A DNA stretch of 64,000 nt, from assembly GCA_963798445.1 (NCBI GenBank), contig CAWCTH010000002.1:372001-436000 (forward strand), given 5' to 3'. Below the pieces are notes generated by a model. It saw only the letters and a program-made list of their open reading frames with translations, did no database searches and was not told where the DNA came from. Below, piece after piece: positions 43,444 through 53,165 of the stretch. Each line of letters opens with the position of its first letter. The stretch's first letter is position 1. Source of the stretch: DASXAI01 sp963798445. GTDB taxonomy: Bacteria > Actinomycetota > Acidimicrobiia > Acidimicrobiales > Ilumatobacteraceae. A program made the position numbers and the translations under genes.

Positions 43444-45141
43444 TGCCGCGCTGATCGCTCGATTCAACTCGTCGTGGACGGCCACGTTGGCCGCCCGATC
43501 GGTGCGCACGAGCACCATGCGAACGCCGCGACCGGCGGCCAGCGCATCGTCGAGGCCGTCCCAGCCGGTGGTCTCGATGCCGTGGACCGCGGCCAGCGCC
43601 GCCAGGTCGACGCCATGGGGCGTGCCGAAGAGCTGCTCGAACCGTTCGCGGTCCAGCGCCGCGGCCTGCGGCAAGAACGAGAAGATGCCGCCGCCGTCGT
43701 TGTCGACGGCCACGATGGTGAGGTCGACGTCGCGCGCCGCCGCGCCGAGCAGCCCGTTCGAATCGTGCAGTAGGGCCACGTCGCCGATCAGCAGAGCGGT
43801 CGGTTCGCCGGTGGCCAGGGCGACGCCCACCGCCGTCGACACGACGCCGTCGATGCCGTTGGCGCCGCGGTTGGCCACGACCCGCACGCCGCCGCGGGGC
43901 CGGCCGAACCACTCGAGGTCGCGGATCGGCATGGACGACGACGCCACCAACGTCGCCGGCTCGGGGAGGGCCTCCAGGAGCCGGCGGGCGACGCCCGGCT
44001 CGGTCGCCTCGGCGTGGCCGGCCAGCACGGCGTCGATGGCGAGCTGGGCCCGGGCTTCGGCGCGCTGCCAGCGGGCCAGCCAGGGCGTGCCGGCGGCGCC
44101 GGTGAGCCGCTTCTCCAGCTCGCGGCAGAGCTCGGTCGCATCGGCGGTGACCCGTACCGCGGCCGAATGCTCCGGGTCGATCCAGGCATCGCTAGCGCTC
44201 ACCTGCACCTGTGTGGCCCCTGACGACGCCAGCCACTGACTCAGCACCTTCGACGCCGGCGGCGACCCCAGCCGCAACACCACCGTGGGCGTGTGGTCGG
44301 AGGCGAACCCCTGGTGGCGCAGCAGGCCGTCGAAGGCCCCCGACGGCGGTCGGTCGGGGCAGCCGGGCGTGGGAGCGGGGATCGGCCAGCACCGGCCACT
44401 GGGCGGCCGCCGCCAGACGATGCACCACCTCGGGGTCGCCCGCGCCGCCACCGGCGATGATCACGCCCCGCTGACCGTCGATCCGCGCCACCAGATCGTC
44501 GAGGGCGTCGCCCGACAGCAACGGCGCACCGGCCGCCCGCCCATGCCACGCCTCGCCACCGGCGCGCGCGGCGGCAGCGGGCCGGCCTCGCCCACGAGGG
44601 GGTCACGGAACGGCAGGTTCAGGTGGACCGGGCCCGGCGGCGGACCGGTGGCATCGAGCACGGCCCGCACCGCCAGCGACCGCCAGGTGGTGCCCATGGC
44701 GTCGTCGGGCACCCCCGGATCGGCGTACCACCGGACGGTGCCGCCGTAGAGGTGGCTCTGGTCGACGGTCTGGGGGGCGGCGACGTCGCGCAGCTCGGGC
44801 GGCCGGTCGGCGGTGCACACCAGCAGCGGCACCTCGGCCTGATGGGCCTCGATGACGGCGGCGTGGAAGTGGGCGGCGGCGGTGCCGCTCGTGCACAGCA
44901 GCACCGCGGGGCGACCGGTGGCCACGCCGAGGCCGAGGGCGACGAACGACGCCGACCGCTCGTCGTGGTGGACGTGGAGCCGCATCGCCGGTTCCGCAGC
45001 CAGGGCCAACGCCAGCGGCGTCGAGCGGGAGCCGGGCGCCACGACGGCGTCGGTCACGCCGGCGCGCACCCACTCGTCGACCAGGGTGGCGCAGAACGTG
45101 GCAGCCGTGGTGACAGGCACGACCAATAGCCTGGCCGACAT
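43438..45141 (-). CDS. menD: 2-succinyl-5-enolpyruvyl-6-hydroxy-3-cyclohexene-1-carboxylate synthase (two frameshifts)
   Basis: A thiamine-diphosphate enzyme of menaquinone synthesis. The N-terminal part reads GVTDAVVAPGSRSTPLALALA, the catalytic Glu lies in DERSASFVALG, and TSGTAAAHFHAAVIEAHQ follows. The frame breaks near 44525-44545 (then GAPLLSGDALDDLVARIDG) and again in the GGGG run at 44356-44359 (then DRPPSGAFDGLLRHQG). The ThDP-binding part is intact: GIDGVVSTAVGVALATG, then LLIGDVALLHDSNGLL. The start ATG at 45141 shares bases with the menH ATG on the other strand; GTG at 45120 is possible. Confidence 0.88.
45127..45132 (+). promoter_or_regulatory. -10 element of a leaderless menH promoter, inside the menD start region
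   Basis: TAGCCT, seven bases, then ATG of menH at 45140. The hexamer lies within the first codons of menD on the opposite strand. Confidence 0.5.
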
Positions 45142-45919
45142 GGGCCCGGCCGGCGAAGCAGGTGCTCGCATCCACGTCGAGGGGGTCGGGGCCGGCCAGC
45201 CCCGCCTGGTGCTCGTCCACGGCTTCACCCAGACCGCACGCTCGTGGCGGGCGCTGGCCGATGACCTGGCCGCCGACCACGAAGTCGCGCTGGTGGATGC
45301 ACCCGGTCACGGCGGCTCGTCGGCGGTGCGCGCCGGTCTCCGCGAGGGCGCCCGAGCCATCGTCGACGCCGCCGGCGCGGGCATCTACGTGGGCTACTCG
45401 ATGGGGGCCCGCTACGCCCTGAGCGCGGCGCTGGCGCGCCCCGACGCGGTGGGGGGGCTGGTGCTCCTGGGCGTGAACCCGGGCATCGAAGACCCGAACG
45501 AGCGGGCGGCACGGTGCGCCAACGACGAGCAGCTTGCGCAACGTCTGGAACGCGACGGCGTGGCGGCGTTCCTCCGGTTCTGGCTGGCCCAACCGATGTT
45601 CGCGTCGTTGCCGGTGAGCCAGGCCGACGCCGACGACCGCCGGCGCAACACGGCGGCCGGTTTGGCCTCGTCGCTGCGTCAGGCCGGTACCGGCGCCGAA
45701 GCCGACGTATGGGGCGAGGTCAGTCGCCTCACCATGCCGGTGCTGGTCCTGGCCGGCGGCGACGACGCCAAGTTCCGAGCCATCGGCGAACGTCTCGCGC
45801 CGGCCATCGGCGCCAATGCCCGCTTCGCGGTGGTGCCGGGCGCCGGCCACGCCGCCCACCTCGAGCAGCCCGCAACCTTCCTGCGCCTGGTCCGGGAGTG
45901 GCTAGCCCAGGCCCTCTGA
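45140..45919 (+). CDS. menH: MenH-like alpha/beta hydrolase (SHCHC synthase)
   Basis: A 259-residue alpha/beta hydrolase. The core has VLVHGFTQTARSW, the nucleophile elbow GYSMGARYALSAAL and the catalytic His in GAGHAAHLEQP. The order menD/menH and the size fit 2-succinyl-6-hydroxy-2,4-cyclohexadiene-1-carboxylate synthase, which eliminates pyruvate from the MenD product. A non-menaquinone hydrolase is possible but less likely here. It is leaderless. Repeat A copy 2 follows the stop by 6 nt. Confidence 0.85.
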   Translation: MGPAGEAGARIHVEGVGAGQPRLVLVHGFTQTARSWRALADDLAADHEVALVDAPGHGGSSAVRAGLREGARAIVDAAGAGIYVGYSMGARYALSAALARPDAVGGLVLLGVNPGIEDPNERAARCANDEQLAQRLERDGVAAFLRFWLAQPMFASLPVSQADADDRRRNTAAGLASSLRQAGTGAEADVWGEVSRLTMPVLVLAGGDDAKFRAIGERLAPAIGANARFAVVPGAGHAAHLEQPATFLRLVREWLAQAL

Positions 45920-45925
45920 GCGAAC

Positions 45926-45972
45926 CGACGCGCGTTGTCCGTCACATAGGAGGACAAAGCGGATCAGTTCGC
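45926..45972 (-). repeat. Interspersed repeat A, copy 2
   Basis: It matches 1176-1222 at 42 of 47 positions. On the minus strand it starts within the menA stop region (GCG AAC TGA). TTGTCC and GGACAA can pair here as a 6-bp stem with an 11-nt loop; that stem is lost in copy 1. Confidence 0.7.
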
Positions 45973-46831
45973 TGTCAGCCAGAGCCCGAGGGCGAAGGCG
46001 ACGCCGTACACCAGCTGGGTGCGGCCGGTGCCGACGAGGACGGCGATCAGCTCCCGCCCGCGGGCTCCCTTCAGGATCCGCTTGATCGGCTCGACCGCGA
46101 ACGGCAGCGCCAGGAGGCAGGCGACGGCTCCCCAGCGTGACGTGGCACACCCCACCCCGACGACGAAGGCGCCGACCACGAAGGCGACGTAGAGCCATCG
46201 GGTGCGGCTGTCGCCCAACCGCACCGCCAGCGTGCGCTTGCCCGCGACCTCGTCGGTGGGGATGTCGCGCAGGTTGTTGGCGACGAGCAGCGCGCACGAC
46301 AGGAAGCCGACGGCCACCGCGGCGGCCACCGACAGACCGGTGACGCGCTCGATCTGGACGTAGGTGCTGCCGGCGGTGGCCACGAGACCGAAGCACACGA
46401 AGACGAACACCTCGCCCAGGCCGCAGGTAGCCGTAGGGCTTCGGTCCGCCGGTGTACAGGTAGCCCGCCGCGATGCACGCCGCGCCCACCACGATCAGCC
46501 ACGGGCTGGTGGCCAGCGCCAGCGCCAGGCCGGCCAGTGCGGCGACGCCGAAGGACACGAACGCGGCGCGCTTGACCGCCGCCGGGGCGGCCAGCCCTGA
46601 TGCCACGAGGCGCACCGGCCCGACCCGCGCAGTGTCGGTGCCGCGCACGCCGTCGCTGTAGTCGTTGGCGTAGTTCGTGCCGATCTGCAGGGCCAGGGCG
46701 ACCACGCCGGCGGCGATGGCTCTCCACGCGATGACGTTGCCCTCGCCAGCAGCGCACGCCGTCCCTACGAGGACAGGCACGACGCTGGCCGGCAGCGTGC
46801 GCGGCCGAGCCCCCTCGACCCACTTGTTCAC
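45964..46831 (-). CDS. menA: 1,4-dihydroxy-2-naphthoate polyprenyltransferase (one frameshift)
   Basis: A UbiA-family membrane prenyltransferase of about 288 residues. It starts at GTG 46829-46831, overlapping the menB stop, with NKWVEGARPRTLPASVVPV as usual. The first Asp-rich motif is NYANDYSDGVRGTD; the second is NNLRDIPTDEVAGKRTLAVR. A break near 46424-46432 separates KPYGYL from GEVFVFVCFGLVA. About eight membrane helices are present. It attaches the isoprenoid chain to DHNA. The C-terminal Ala-Asn and stop are encoded in repeat A. Confidence 0.9.
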
Positions 46832-47686
46832 GGGCGCTTGGGAAAGCTCGAGAAGTCGGGCGGCCGCTTCTCCACGTACGGCGTCGCGGCCTTCCTGCGC
46901 CTCCTCGCTCAGGTAGAAGAGCAGCGTCGCGTCGCCGGCGAGCTGCTGGATGCCGGCGAGACCGTCGTCGGCGGCGTTCATCGACGCCTTCACCATCCGC
47001 AGCGCCAGCGGTGACAGCTGCAGCATGCGCCGGCACCACGCCACCGTCTCGCTCTCGAGGTCGGCCAGCGGCACCACGGTGTTCACGAGGCCCATGTCGA
47101 GCGCCTCCTGGGCGTCGTACTGGGCGCACAGGAACCAGATCTCCCGGGCCTTCTTCTGGCCGATGTTGCGGGCCAGCAGGCCCGAGCCGTAGCCACCGTC
47201 GAAGGAGCCCACGCGGGGGCCGGTCTGGCCGAAGCGGGCGTTGTCGGCAGCGATGGTGAGGTCGCACACGACGTGCAGGACGTGACCCCCACCGATGGCG
47301 TAGCCCGCCACCATGGCCACGACGGGCTTCGGTGTGCGCCGGATCTGGATCTGGAGATCGAGCACGTTCAGGCGGCCCACACCGTGCTGCGCGACGTCGT
47401 CGTCGCCGATGTAGCCGTCGTCGCCGCGGATGCGCTGGTCGCCGCCGGAGCAGAACGCCCGGCCGCCCTGGCCGGTCAGGATGATCACCCCTACGGCGAT
47501 GTCGTCGCGGGCGCGATTGAAGGCGTCGGCCAGTTCGAACAGCGTCTGGGGGCGGAAGGCGTTGTGCACCTCGGGCCGGCAGATCGTGATCTTGGCGATG
47601 CCCTCGGCCGTCTCGTAGGAGATGTCGCGGTACTCACCGGAGGCGACCCACTCGATGGGTCCGTAGCAATCGTCTGAGAGCTTCAT
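46828..47686 (-). CDS. menB: 1,4-dihydroxy-2-naphthoyl-CoA synthase (one frameshift near the end)
   Basis: A crotonase-fold ring-closing enzyme of about 285 residues. Motifs are SGGDQRIRGDDGY, GYAIGGGHVLHVVCDLTIA and TGPRVGSFDGGYGSGLLAR. The frame breaks near 46885 after EEAQEGRDA; the proper end YVEKRPPDFSSFPKRP is in the next frame and stops at 46828. ATG at 47684-47686, with TACCGT 11 nt upstream. It is transcribed before menA and divergent from menE. Confidence 0.92.
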
Positions 47687-47697
47687 GGCGGGTGCTC

Positions 47698-47707
47698 ACG
47701 GTACCGT
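47698..47707. promoter_or_regulatory. Shared palindromic promoter core between menB and menE
   Basis: ACGGTACCGT reads TACCGT on both strands. On the plus strand the hexamer (47702-47707) is 8 nt from the menE GTG; on the minus strand (47698-47703) it is 11 nt from the menB ATG. Both promoters therefore overlap in the same palindrome. Confidence 0.45.
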
Positions 47708-47715
47708 CCCCAGAC

Positions 47716-48833
47716 GTGGCTGACCTCGTAGCCCTGGCCATGCCCGCCGGCGCCGGCTTCGTGACCGCTCTCCAGCGGATCTGGGACGCCGGCGATGCCG
47801 CCTTCCCGCTCGACCTCCGCCTGCCCGAGACGGCGCGTACCGCCACCCTGGCGGCGATGGCCCCCGCCCGGTTGATCGACGGCGACGGGACCGTCCACGC
47901 CCTCGCCCGGCGGCCGGCCGGTCGAGCCCGGCGATGCCCTCGTGATGGCCACCAGCGGCTCGACCGGCACGCCCAAGGGGGTGGTGCTCACCCATGACGC
48001 CATCGCCGCGTCGGCCCGGGCCACCAGCAGCCGCCTGGCGGTGGACCCGGGGGCCGATCACTGGCTGGCCTGCCTGCCCCTGGCCCACGTCGGAGGGCTC
48101 TCGGTGGTGGCCCGCGCCCTCGTGACCGGCACCCCACTCACCGTCCTGCCCGGGCCCGACCCCGACGGCGGTGGCGGCGGCCGGGCGCCACGCTGGTCTC
48201 GCTGGTACCGACGGCGCTGGCCCGTCTGGACCCGTCGTCGTTCCGCGTGATCGTGCTGGGCGGCTCCTCGCCGCCCGCCGGCCTGCCGGCCAACGTCGTG
48301 ACCACCTACGGCCTCACCGAGACCGGTAGCGGCGTCGTGTACGACGGGGTGCCGCTCGACGGCGTCGAGGTCCGCATCGAGCCCGACGGCGAGGTGCACC
48401 TGCGGGGACCCATGCTGCTGCGGGCCTACCGCGACGGCCGCCCGGCCACGCTCGCCGGCGGCTGGTTCCCGACCGGCGACGTCGGCTCGTGGAACGACGG
48501 CCGGCTGGTCGTGCACGGCCGGCGCGGCGACATGATCGTGACCGGCGGCGAGAACGTGTGGCCCGAGCCGGTCGAGCGCGGTGCTGGCCAGCCATCCCGA
48601 GCGTGGTCGAGGTGGCGGTGGCCGGCTGCCCCGACCCGGAGTGGGGCCAACGTGTCGTCGCCTACGTGGTGCCGTCGGCAGCCGCCGCGCCCCCGTCGCT
48701 CGACCACCTCCGCGAGCACGTGAAGCGGGAGCTGCCGCCGTGGTGCGCGCCCCGCCAGCTGGTGCTGGTGGAGGCCCTGCCCCGCACCGCGCTCGGGAAG
48801 GTGCGGCGGGGCGATCTACCGTCACCACCATGA
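47716..48833 (+). CDS. menE: o-Succinylbenzoate-CoA ligase (four frameshifts)
   Basis: A short adenylate-forming ligase that activates OSB. GTG at 47716 gives ADLVALAMPAGAGFVTALQR. Breaks are seen near 47910-47925 (then VEPGDALVMATSGSTGTPKG, the P-loop-like motif), near 48170-48195 (then GATLVSLVPTALARLDPSS) and twice near 48575-48610 (then SVVEVAVAGCPDPEWGQRV). The A5 motif TTYGLTETGSGVVYDG and the end PRTALGKVRRGDL with the catalytic Lys are intact. It stops at 48831-48833, overlapping the SDR start. So many breaks in one gene could mean real decay, though every block is preserved. Confidence 0.85.
48817..48822 (+). promoter_or_regulatory. -10 element of a leaderless SDR promoter inside menE
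   Basis: TACCGT, seven bases, then the ATG of the SDR gene. It lies within the last codons of menE. Confidence 0.45.
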
Positions 48834-49681
48834 GCCAACGCCTCAGCGACAAGGTCGCACTCGTCACGGGCGGCGCGTCCGGCATCGGCCTCGGCATCGC
48901 CCGCCGATTCGTGGCCGAGGGCGCCCACGTCGTCATCGGCGACATCGACAGCGTGGCCCTCGAACGGGCTGCCGCCGAGCTCGGTGATGACGCTGCCGTC
49001 GCGGTGGCCGACGTGACCGACGAGGCCGCCGTCGAGGCGCTGGCGGCCCTCCCCCACGAGCGGTTCGGCCGCCTCGACGTCGTGGTGGCCAACGCCGGCG
49101 GCGGCCACTTCGCCCCGATCGTCGACCACGCGTTGAGCGACTGGCAGCGGGTCATCGATCTGTGCCTGACGAGCGTCTTCCTGACGGTGAAGCACGCGGG
49201 CGGGCGCATCGCCGACGGAGGTTCGATCATCACGATCGCCTCGCTCAACGCGGTGCAGCCGGCCGAGGGCATGAGCGCCTACTGCGCCGCCAAGGCGGGC
49301 GTGGCCATGCTCACACGGGTGGCGGCCATGGAGCTCGGCCACCGTCAGGTCCGGGTCAACACCATCGCCCCCGGGTTGGTGGAGACCCCGCTGTCGGCCG
49401 GGTTCTGGGCCGTGCCCGGCGTCGTGGAGGAGTTCATCGAGAACACCACCGTGGGACGCTTCGCGTCACCCGATGACATCGCCGCCCTCGCCCTGTTCCT
49501 GGCCTCCGACGAGTCCAGCTTCGTATCAGGCAGCCTGTATTCCGTCGACGGTGGCGCCGCCACGAAGCGGTACCCGGACCTGCCCGCCGCGTTCGCGCGC
49601 GCATCGAGACCTGACATCAGCGAACCAGCCCAGCGACCACTTTCGGAGCTCCGTTGCAGACCTGTCACACGATGGGCTTGA
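48830..49681 (+). CDS. Short-chain dehydrogenase/reductase
   Basis: 283 residues. Classical SDR: cofactor loop VTGGASGIGLG, an Asp after the second strand (IGDIDS) that favours NAD, NAGGG, and the catalytic Tyr-x3-Lys as YCAAKAG with Ser in IASLNA. It has an extra C-terminal tail of about 30 residues (RASRPDISEPAQRPL) not usual in the family. Substrate unknown. It follows menE with overlapping stop/start and is leaderless. Confidence 0.88.
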   Translation: MSQRLSDKVALVTGGASGIGLGIARRFVAEGAHVVIGDIDSVALERAAAELGDDAAVAVADVTDEAAVEALAALPHERFGRLDVVVANAGGGHFAPIVDHALSDWQRVIDLCLTSVFLTVKHAGGRIADGGSIITIASLNAVQPAEGMSAYCAAKAGVAMLTRVAAMELGHRQVRVNTIAPGLVETPLSAGFWAVPGVVEEFIENTTVGRFASPDDIAALALFLASDESSFVSGSLYSVDGGAATKRYPDLPAAFARASRPDISEPAQRPLSELRCRPVTRWA

Positions 49682-49834
49682 CTCGCCACCGACGAATACG
49701 TTTCTATGAGCAACGAATAAAAGCAGTGCGACCATGCAGGGGGGACACCGGTGCGGTCGCAAGCGCCTACGGCAGTTTCGATGCGCGTCCCCTCCTGACC
49801 TGGCGCGCTGTCGAACCCCGGAGAAAGGACCCGT
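49682..49834 (+). promoter_or_regulatory. Upstream region of the sugar ABC operon
   Basis: 153 bp with an AT-richer core (about 49690-49730: GAATACGTTTCTATGAG, CAACGAATAAAAG) that is unusual for this GC-rich DNA and is the likely promoter/operator of the importer. A TTGACT at 49678 could be a -35. The transcript has a leader: GAGAAAGGA lies 6 nt before the first ATG. No clear ROK operator palindrome is seen. Confidence 0.4.
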
Positions 49835-50974
49835 ATGCGCAAGTCCGTGCTCGGTGCCACTGTTGTGGCGACCGCGTTCACGTTGGCGCTCGCTGCCTGT
49901 GGCAGCGACAACAGCAGCAGCAGCAGCGGAGGAGCCACCACCGCCGCTGGTGCCGCCACCACGGCCGCCGGTGCCGCCACCTCGGCGGCAGCAGTGACCG
50001 GCAAGATCGGCGTGATCCTGCCTGACTCGAAGTCGTCCAATCGGTGGGAGACCGCTGACCGCTCCTACCTCACTGATGCCTTCAAGGCCGCAGGCGTCGA
50101 GTTCGACATCCAGAACGCCGAGGGCGACAAGACCAAGATGGCCACCATCGCCGATCAGATGATCACGAGCGGCGTGAAGGTCCTCATGATCGTCAACCTC
50201 GACAGCCCGTCGGGTGCTGCCATCGAGCAAAAAGCAGCGGCGGCCGGCGTGAAGACGATCGACTACGACCGCCTGACCCTCGGTGGCAGTGCCGCTGTCT
50301 ACGTCTCGTTCGACAACGTCAAGGTCGGCGAGCTGCAGGGTGACGGCCTCATCAAGTGCCTCACCGACAAGGGCGTGGCCAAGCCGAACGTCGTCGAGCT
50401 GAACGGCTCCCCCACCGACAACAACGCCACGCTGTTCAAGCAGGGCTACGACTCCAAGCTCGACCCCAAGTACGCCGCGGGCTGGGCGAAGGTGGACGAT
50501 CAGAGCGTGCCGGACTGGGACAACCAGAAGGGCGGCCAGATCTTCGAGCAGATGCTCACCAAGGCGAACGGCAAGATCGACGGAGTGCTCGCCGCCAACG
50601 ATGGCCTGGGCAACGCCGCCATCGCCGTGCTGAAGAAGAACAACCTGCAGCTGCCGGTCACGGGCCAGGACGCCACCACGCAAGGGCTGCAGAACATCCT
50701 TGCCGGCGACCAGTGCATGACCGTCTACAAGGCGATCAAGAAGGAAGCCGACGCCGCCTCCGCCGCCGCCATCGCCCTGCTGAAGGGCGAGACGCCGACG
50801 ACGACCGGTGAAGTCGACGACACCCAGACGAACAAGAAGGTTGCGGCCATCCTCGCCACGCCGGTCGCCATCTACAAGGACAACGTCAAGGACGTGGTCG
50901 ACGACGGTTTCGTGACCGCCGCCGACCTCTGCAAGGGCTTCGAGACCCAGTGCAAGGACGCCGGCATCAGCTGA
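49835..50974 (+). CDS. xylF: Sugar ABC transporter substrate-binding lipoprotein (XylF-like)
   Basis: 379 residues. A lipoprotein signal (LALAACGSD) is followed by a Ser/Thr/Ala-rich linker and a type I periplasmic-binding fold: KIGVILPDSKSSNRWETADR, QMITSGVKVLMIVNLDSPSG, then DGVLAANDGLGNAAIAVLK and VTGQDATTQGLQNILAGDQ. These match XylF/ChvE, the binding proteins for xylose and related sugars. A clear Shine-Dalgarno precedes the ATG. It heads the operon xylFGH-ROK. Exact sugar not determined. Confidence 0.9.
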   Translation: MRKSVLGATVVATAFTLALAACGSDNSSSSSGGATTAAGAATTAAGAATSAAAVTGKIGVILPDSKSSNRWETADRSYLTDAFKAAGVEFDIQNAEGDKTKMATIADQMITSGVKVLMIVNLDSPSGAAIEQKAAAAGVKTIDYDRLTLGGSAAVYVSFDNVKVGELQGDGLIKCLTDKGVAKPNVVELNGSPTDNNATLFKQGYDSKLDPKYAAGWAKVDDQSVPDWDNQKGGQIFEQMLTKANGKIDGVLAANDGLGNAAIAVLKKNNLQLPVTGQDATTQGLQNILAGDQCMTVYKAIKKEADAASAAAIALLKGETPTTTGEVDDTQTNKKVAAILATPVAIYKDNVKDVVDDGFVTAADLCKGFETQCKDAGIS

Positions 50975-51056
50975 CGACCGACCACGACATGCAAGAGTTG
51001 CGGAGGGGGAAGGACGTCTTCCCCCTCCGTGACATTCGATCTCCGGGGCCGCCACG

Positions 51057-51845
51057 ATGACCGATCTCCAACCAGTACCGCCGCTGCTGTCGCTACGCGG
51101 CATCAACAAGAGCTTCGGCGCCGTCCACGTCCTGCACGAAGTCGACTTCGATGTCTACCGCGGCCAGGTGACCGCCCTCGTCGGTGACAACGGCGCCGGC
51201 AAATCGACGCTCGTCAAGTGCCTCGCCGGCATCTACGCACCGGAGTCGGGCCGGGTGCTGTTCGACGGCGCGCCCGTCACCATCCACAGCCCGCGCGACG
51301 CCGCCTCCTACGGCATCGAGATCGTGTACCAGGACCTCGCGCTGTGCGACAACCTCGACATCGTCGAGAACATGTTCCTCGGACGAGAGCGCACCAACCG
51401 CTTCGGTCTCGACGAGATCCAGATGGAGATCCTGGCCCGCGAAACGCTCGACACGCTTCGGGTGCGCACCGTGCGGAGCGTTCGCCAGCGCGTCGCCAGC
51501 TTGTCGGGAGGGCAGCGCCAGACCGTAGCCATCGCCAAGGCGGTGCTGTGGGAGAGCAAGGTCGTCGTGCTCGACGAGCCGACGGCGGCGCTCGGCGTGG
51601 CCCAGACCCGCCAGGTGCTCGACCTCGTACGCAGCCTCGCCGACCGAGGCATCGGTGTGGTGCTCATCTCGCACAACATGAACGACGTCTTCGAAGTGGC
51701 TGATCGCATCGTCACGCTCTATCTGGGGCGCGTCGCCGCCGAAGTGCTCCGCGGCGACACCACCCACACGCAAGTGGTCGAGCTCATCACTGCGGGTCGC
51801 TCGGGTGACATCGGCTTGCAGGCCGTCGACCAGGTACAGATCTGA
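51057..51845 (+). CDS. Sugar ABC transporter ATP-binding protein, single domain
   Basis: 262 residues with Walker A GDNGAGKST, Q-loop YQDLALCDNL, signature LSGGQRQ, Walker B VVVLDEPTAAL and switch His in LISHNM. XylG/AraG-type proteins usually have two ABC domains; this one has one, as in FrcA-type fructose systems, so it must work as a homodimer. A polar tail VDQVQI follows. 82 nt after the binding protein and 10 nt before the permease. Confidence 0.93.
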   Translation: MTDLQPVPPLLSLRGINKSFGAVHVLHEVDFDVYRGQVTALVGDNGAGKSTLVKCLAGIYAPESGRVLFDGAPVTIHSPRDAASYGIEIVYQDLALCDNLDIVENMFLGRERTNRFGLDEIQMEILARETLDTLRVRTVRSVRQRVASLSGGQRQTVAIAKAVLWESKVVVLDEPTAALGVAQTRQVLDLVRSLADRGIGVVLISHNMNDVFEVADRIVTLYLGRVAAEVLRGDTTHTQVVELITAGRSGDIGLQAVDQVQI

Positions 51846-51855
51846 GAGCGCCACG

Positions 51856-53160
51856 ATGGCCCGCACCGAACTTCCGACCTCCAACCAGGTACCGGCAACC
51901 GCGCCCATCGGGGTCGACAAAGAGGCGTACTCGCTCAAAGGCGCGCTGCATGCCTACGTGTTGCGCGTGCGCGGCGGGGAACTCGGCGCCATGCCGGCGG
52001 TGCTCGGCTTCGTGGTGCTGTTCGTGTTGTTCAGCATCACGGCCAACAACGCCAACTTCCTGTCGACCCGCAATTTCGCCAACCTCCTCACCCAGGCGGC
52101 GCCCATCACGCTCATCGGCGTGGGCATCGTCTTCGTGCTGCTGCTGGGCGAGATCGATCTCTCCGCCGGTGCGACCGCCGGCGTGTGTGCCGTGTCGATG
52201 GCGTGGCTCCTCGACAACGAGTACTCCCCTTGGATCGCGCTGCCCGCCGCCCTGGTGATCGGCATGGCCATCGGTCTCCTCACCGGTTGGCTGGTGGCCA
52301 GGGTGGGCATCCCGTCGTTCGTCGTGACGCTGGCCTTCTTCCTGTCGTGGCAGGGCGTCGTGCTCATCATCGCCAAAGAGGGCGGCACGATCGCCGTGAC
52401 CAACGAATTCATCGTGGCCGTCGCCAACAAGAACCTCTCGCCCGTCGTGGGTTGGATCCTGTGGTTCGTGGTGGTCGCCGGCTTCGGCGCCACCAACCTG
52501 ATGAAGGTGCGCCAGCGCCAGAAGTACAACCTGGCTGCCAATCCGTACAGCCTCGTCATCCTGAAAACCGTTGGCTTGGCGGTGATCTGGGGCGTCGGCA
52601 CGTTGCTGCTGAACAAGGACCGGTCGCTGGGCGGCGGCCAGCCCTTGCGCGGCGTCCCGGACGCGGTGCCGTTCGTTCTCGTGATCGTGGTCATTCTGAC
52701 GGTCCTGCTCGGTCGCACCCGCTGGGGCCGCCACATCTACGCCGTGGGCGGCAATGCCGAGGCGGCACGGCGCGCCGGTATCAACGTGCGTCTCGTGCGG
52801 ATGTCGGGGTTCGTCGTGTGCTCTACCGTCGCCGCCGTGGGCGGCATGGCGCTGGCCTCGCAGCTCCAGTCGGTCAGCCCGCAAACAGGGGGCAACGACA
52901 CCGTCCTGCTCGCCGTCGCCGCCGCCGTGATCGGCGGTACCAGCCTCTTCGGCGGCCGCGGTCGAGTGGTGGACGCTGTCATCGGTGGACTCGTCGTGGC
53001 CATCATCCCGAACGGCATGGCGCTACTGGGCACCAAAGAGCTCTTCGGCGTCGAGATCAGCTTCAGCGACGCCGGACCCAAGTTCGTCGTGACCGGACTC
53101 ATCCTGCTGCTGGCGGCGAGCGTGGACGCGCTCTCACGCAAGCGGACTGTCGCCGGCTAG
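51856..53160 (+). CDS. xylH: Sugar ABC transporter permease (XylH-like)
   Basis: A 434-residue BPD_transp_2 permease with about 10-12 membrane helices. GEIDLSAGATAGVCA is the conserved early motif; AVGGNAEAARRAGINV is the ATPase-contact loop of this family, and GGTSLFGGRGRV the following one. It fits xylose/ribose-type importers. It is encoded between the ATPase and the ROK gene (5 nt gap), in the same operon. Confidence 0.93.
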   Translation: MARTELPTSNQVPATAPIGVDKEAYSLKGALHAYVLRVRGGELGAMPAVLGFVVLFVLFSITANNANFLSTRNFANLLTQAAPITLIGVGIVFVLLLGEIDLSAGATAGVCAVSMAWLLDNEYSPWIALPAALVIGMAIGLLTGWLVARVGIPSFVVTLAFFLSWQGVVLIIAKEGGTIAVTNEFIVAVANKNLSPVVGWILWFVVVAGFGATNLMKVRQRQKYNLAANPYSLVILKTVGLAVIWGVGTLLLNKDRSLGGGQPLRGVPDAVPFVLVIVVILTVLLGRTRWGRHIYAVGGNAEAARRAGINVRLVRMSGFVVCSTVAAVGGMALASQLQSVSPQTGGNDTVLLAVAAAVIGGTSLFGGRGRVVDAVIGGLVVAIIPNGMALLGTKELFGVEISFSDAGPKFVVTGLILLLAASVDALSRKRTVAG

Positions 53161-53165
53161 GCGTC

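Noticed and set aside
1176..45972. Repeats A and B as one family
   Set aside because: They share short pieces (ACTGA, GGACA, CACATA) but no alignment beyond chance could be made by eye, so they are kept apart.
47692..47715. Upstream GTG as the menE start
   Set aside because: It would place the shared palindromic -10 inside the coding region; GTG 47716 is 8 nt after that hexamer and matches the family length better.
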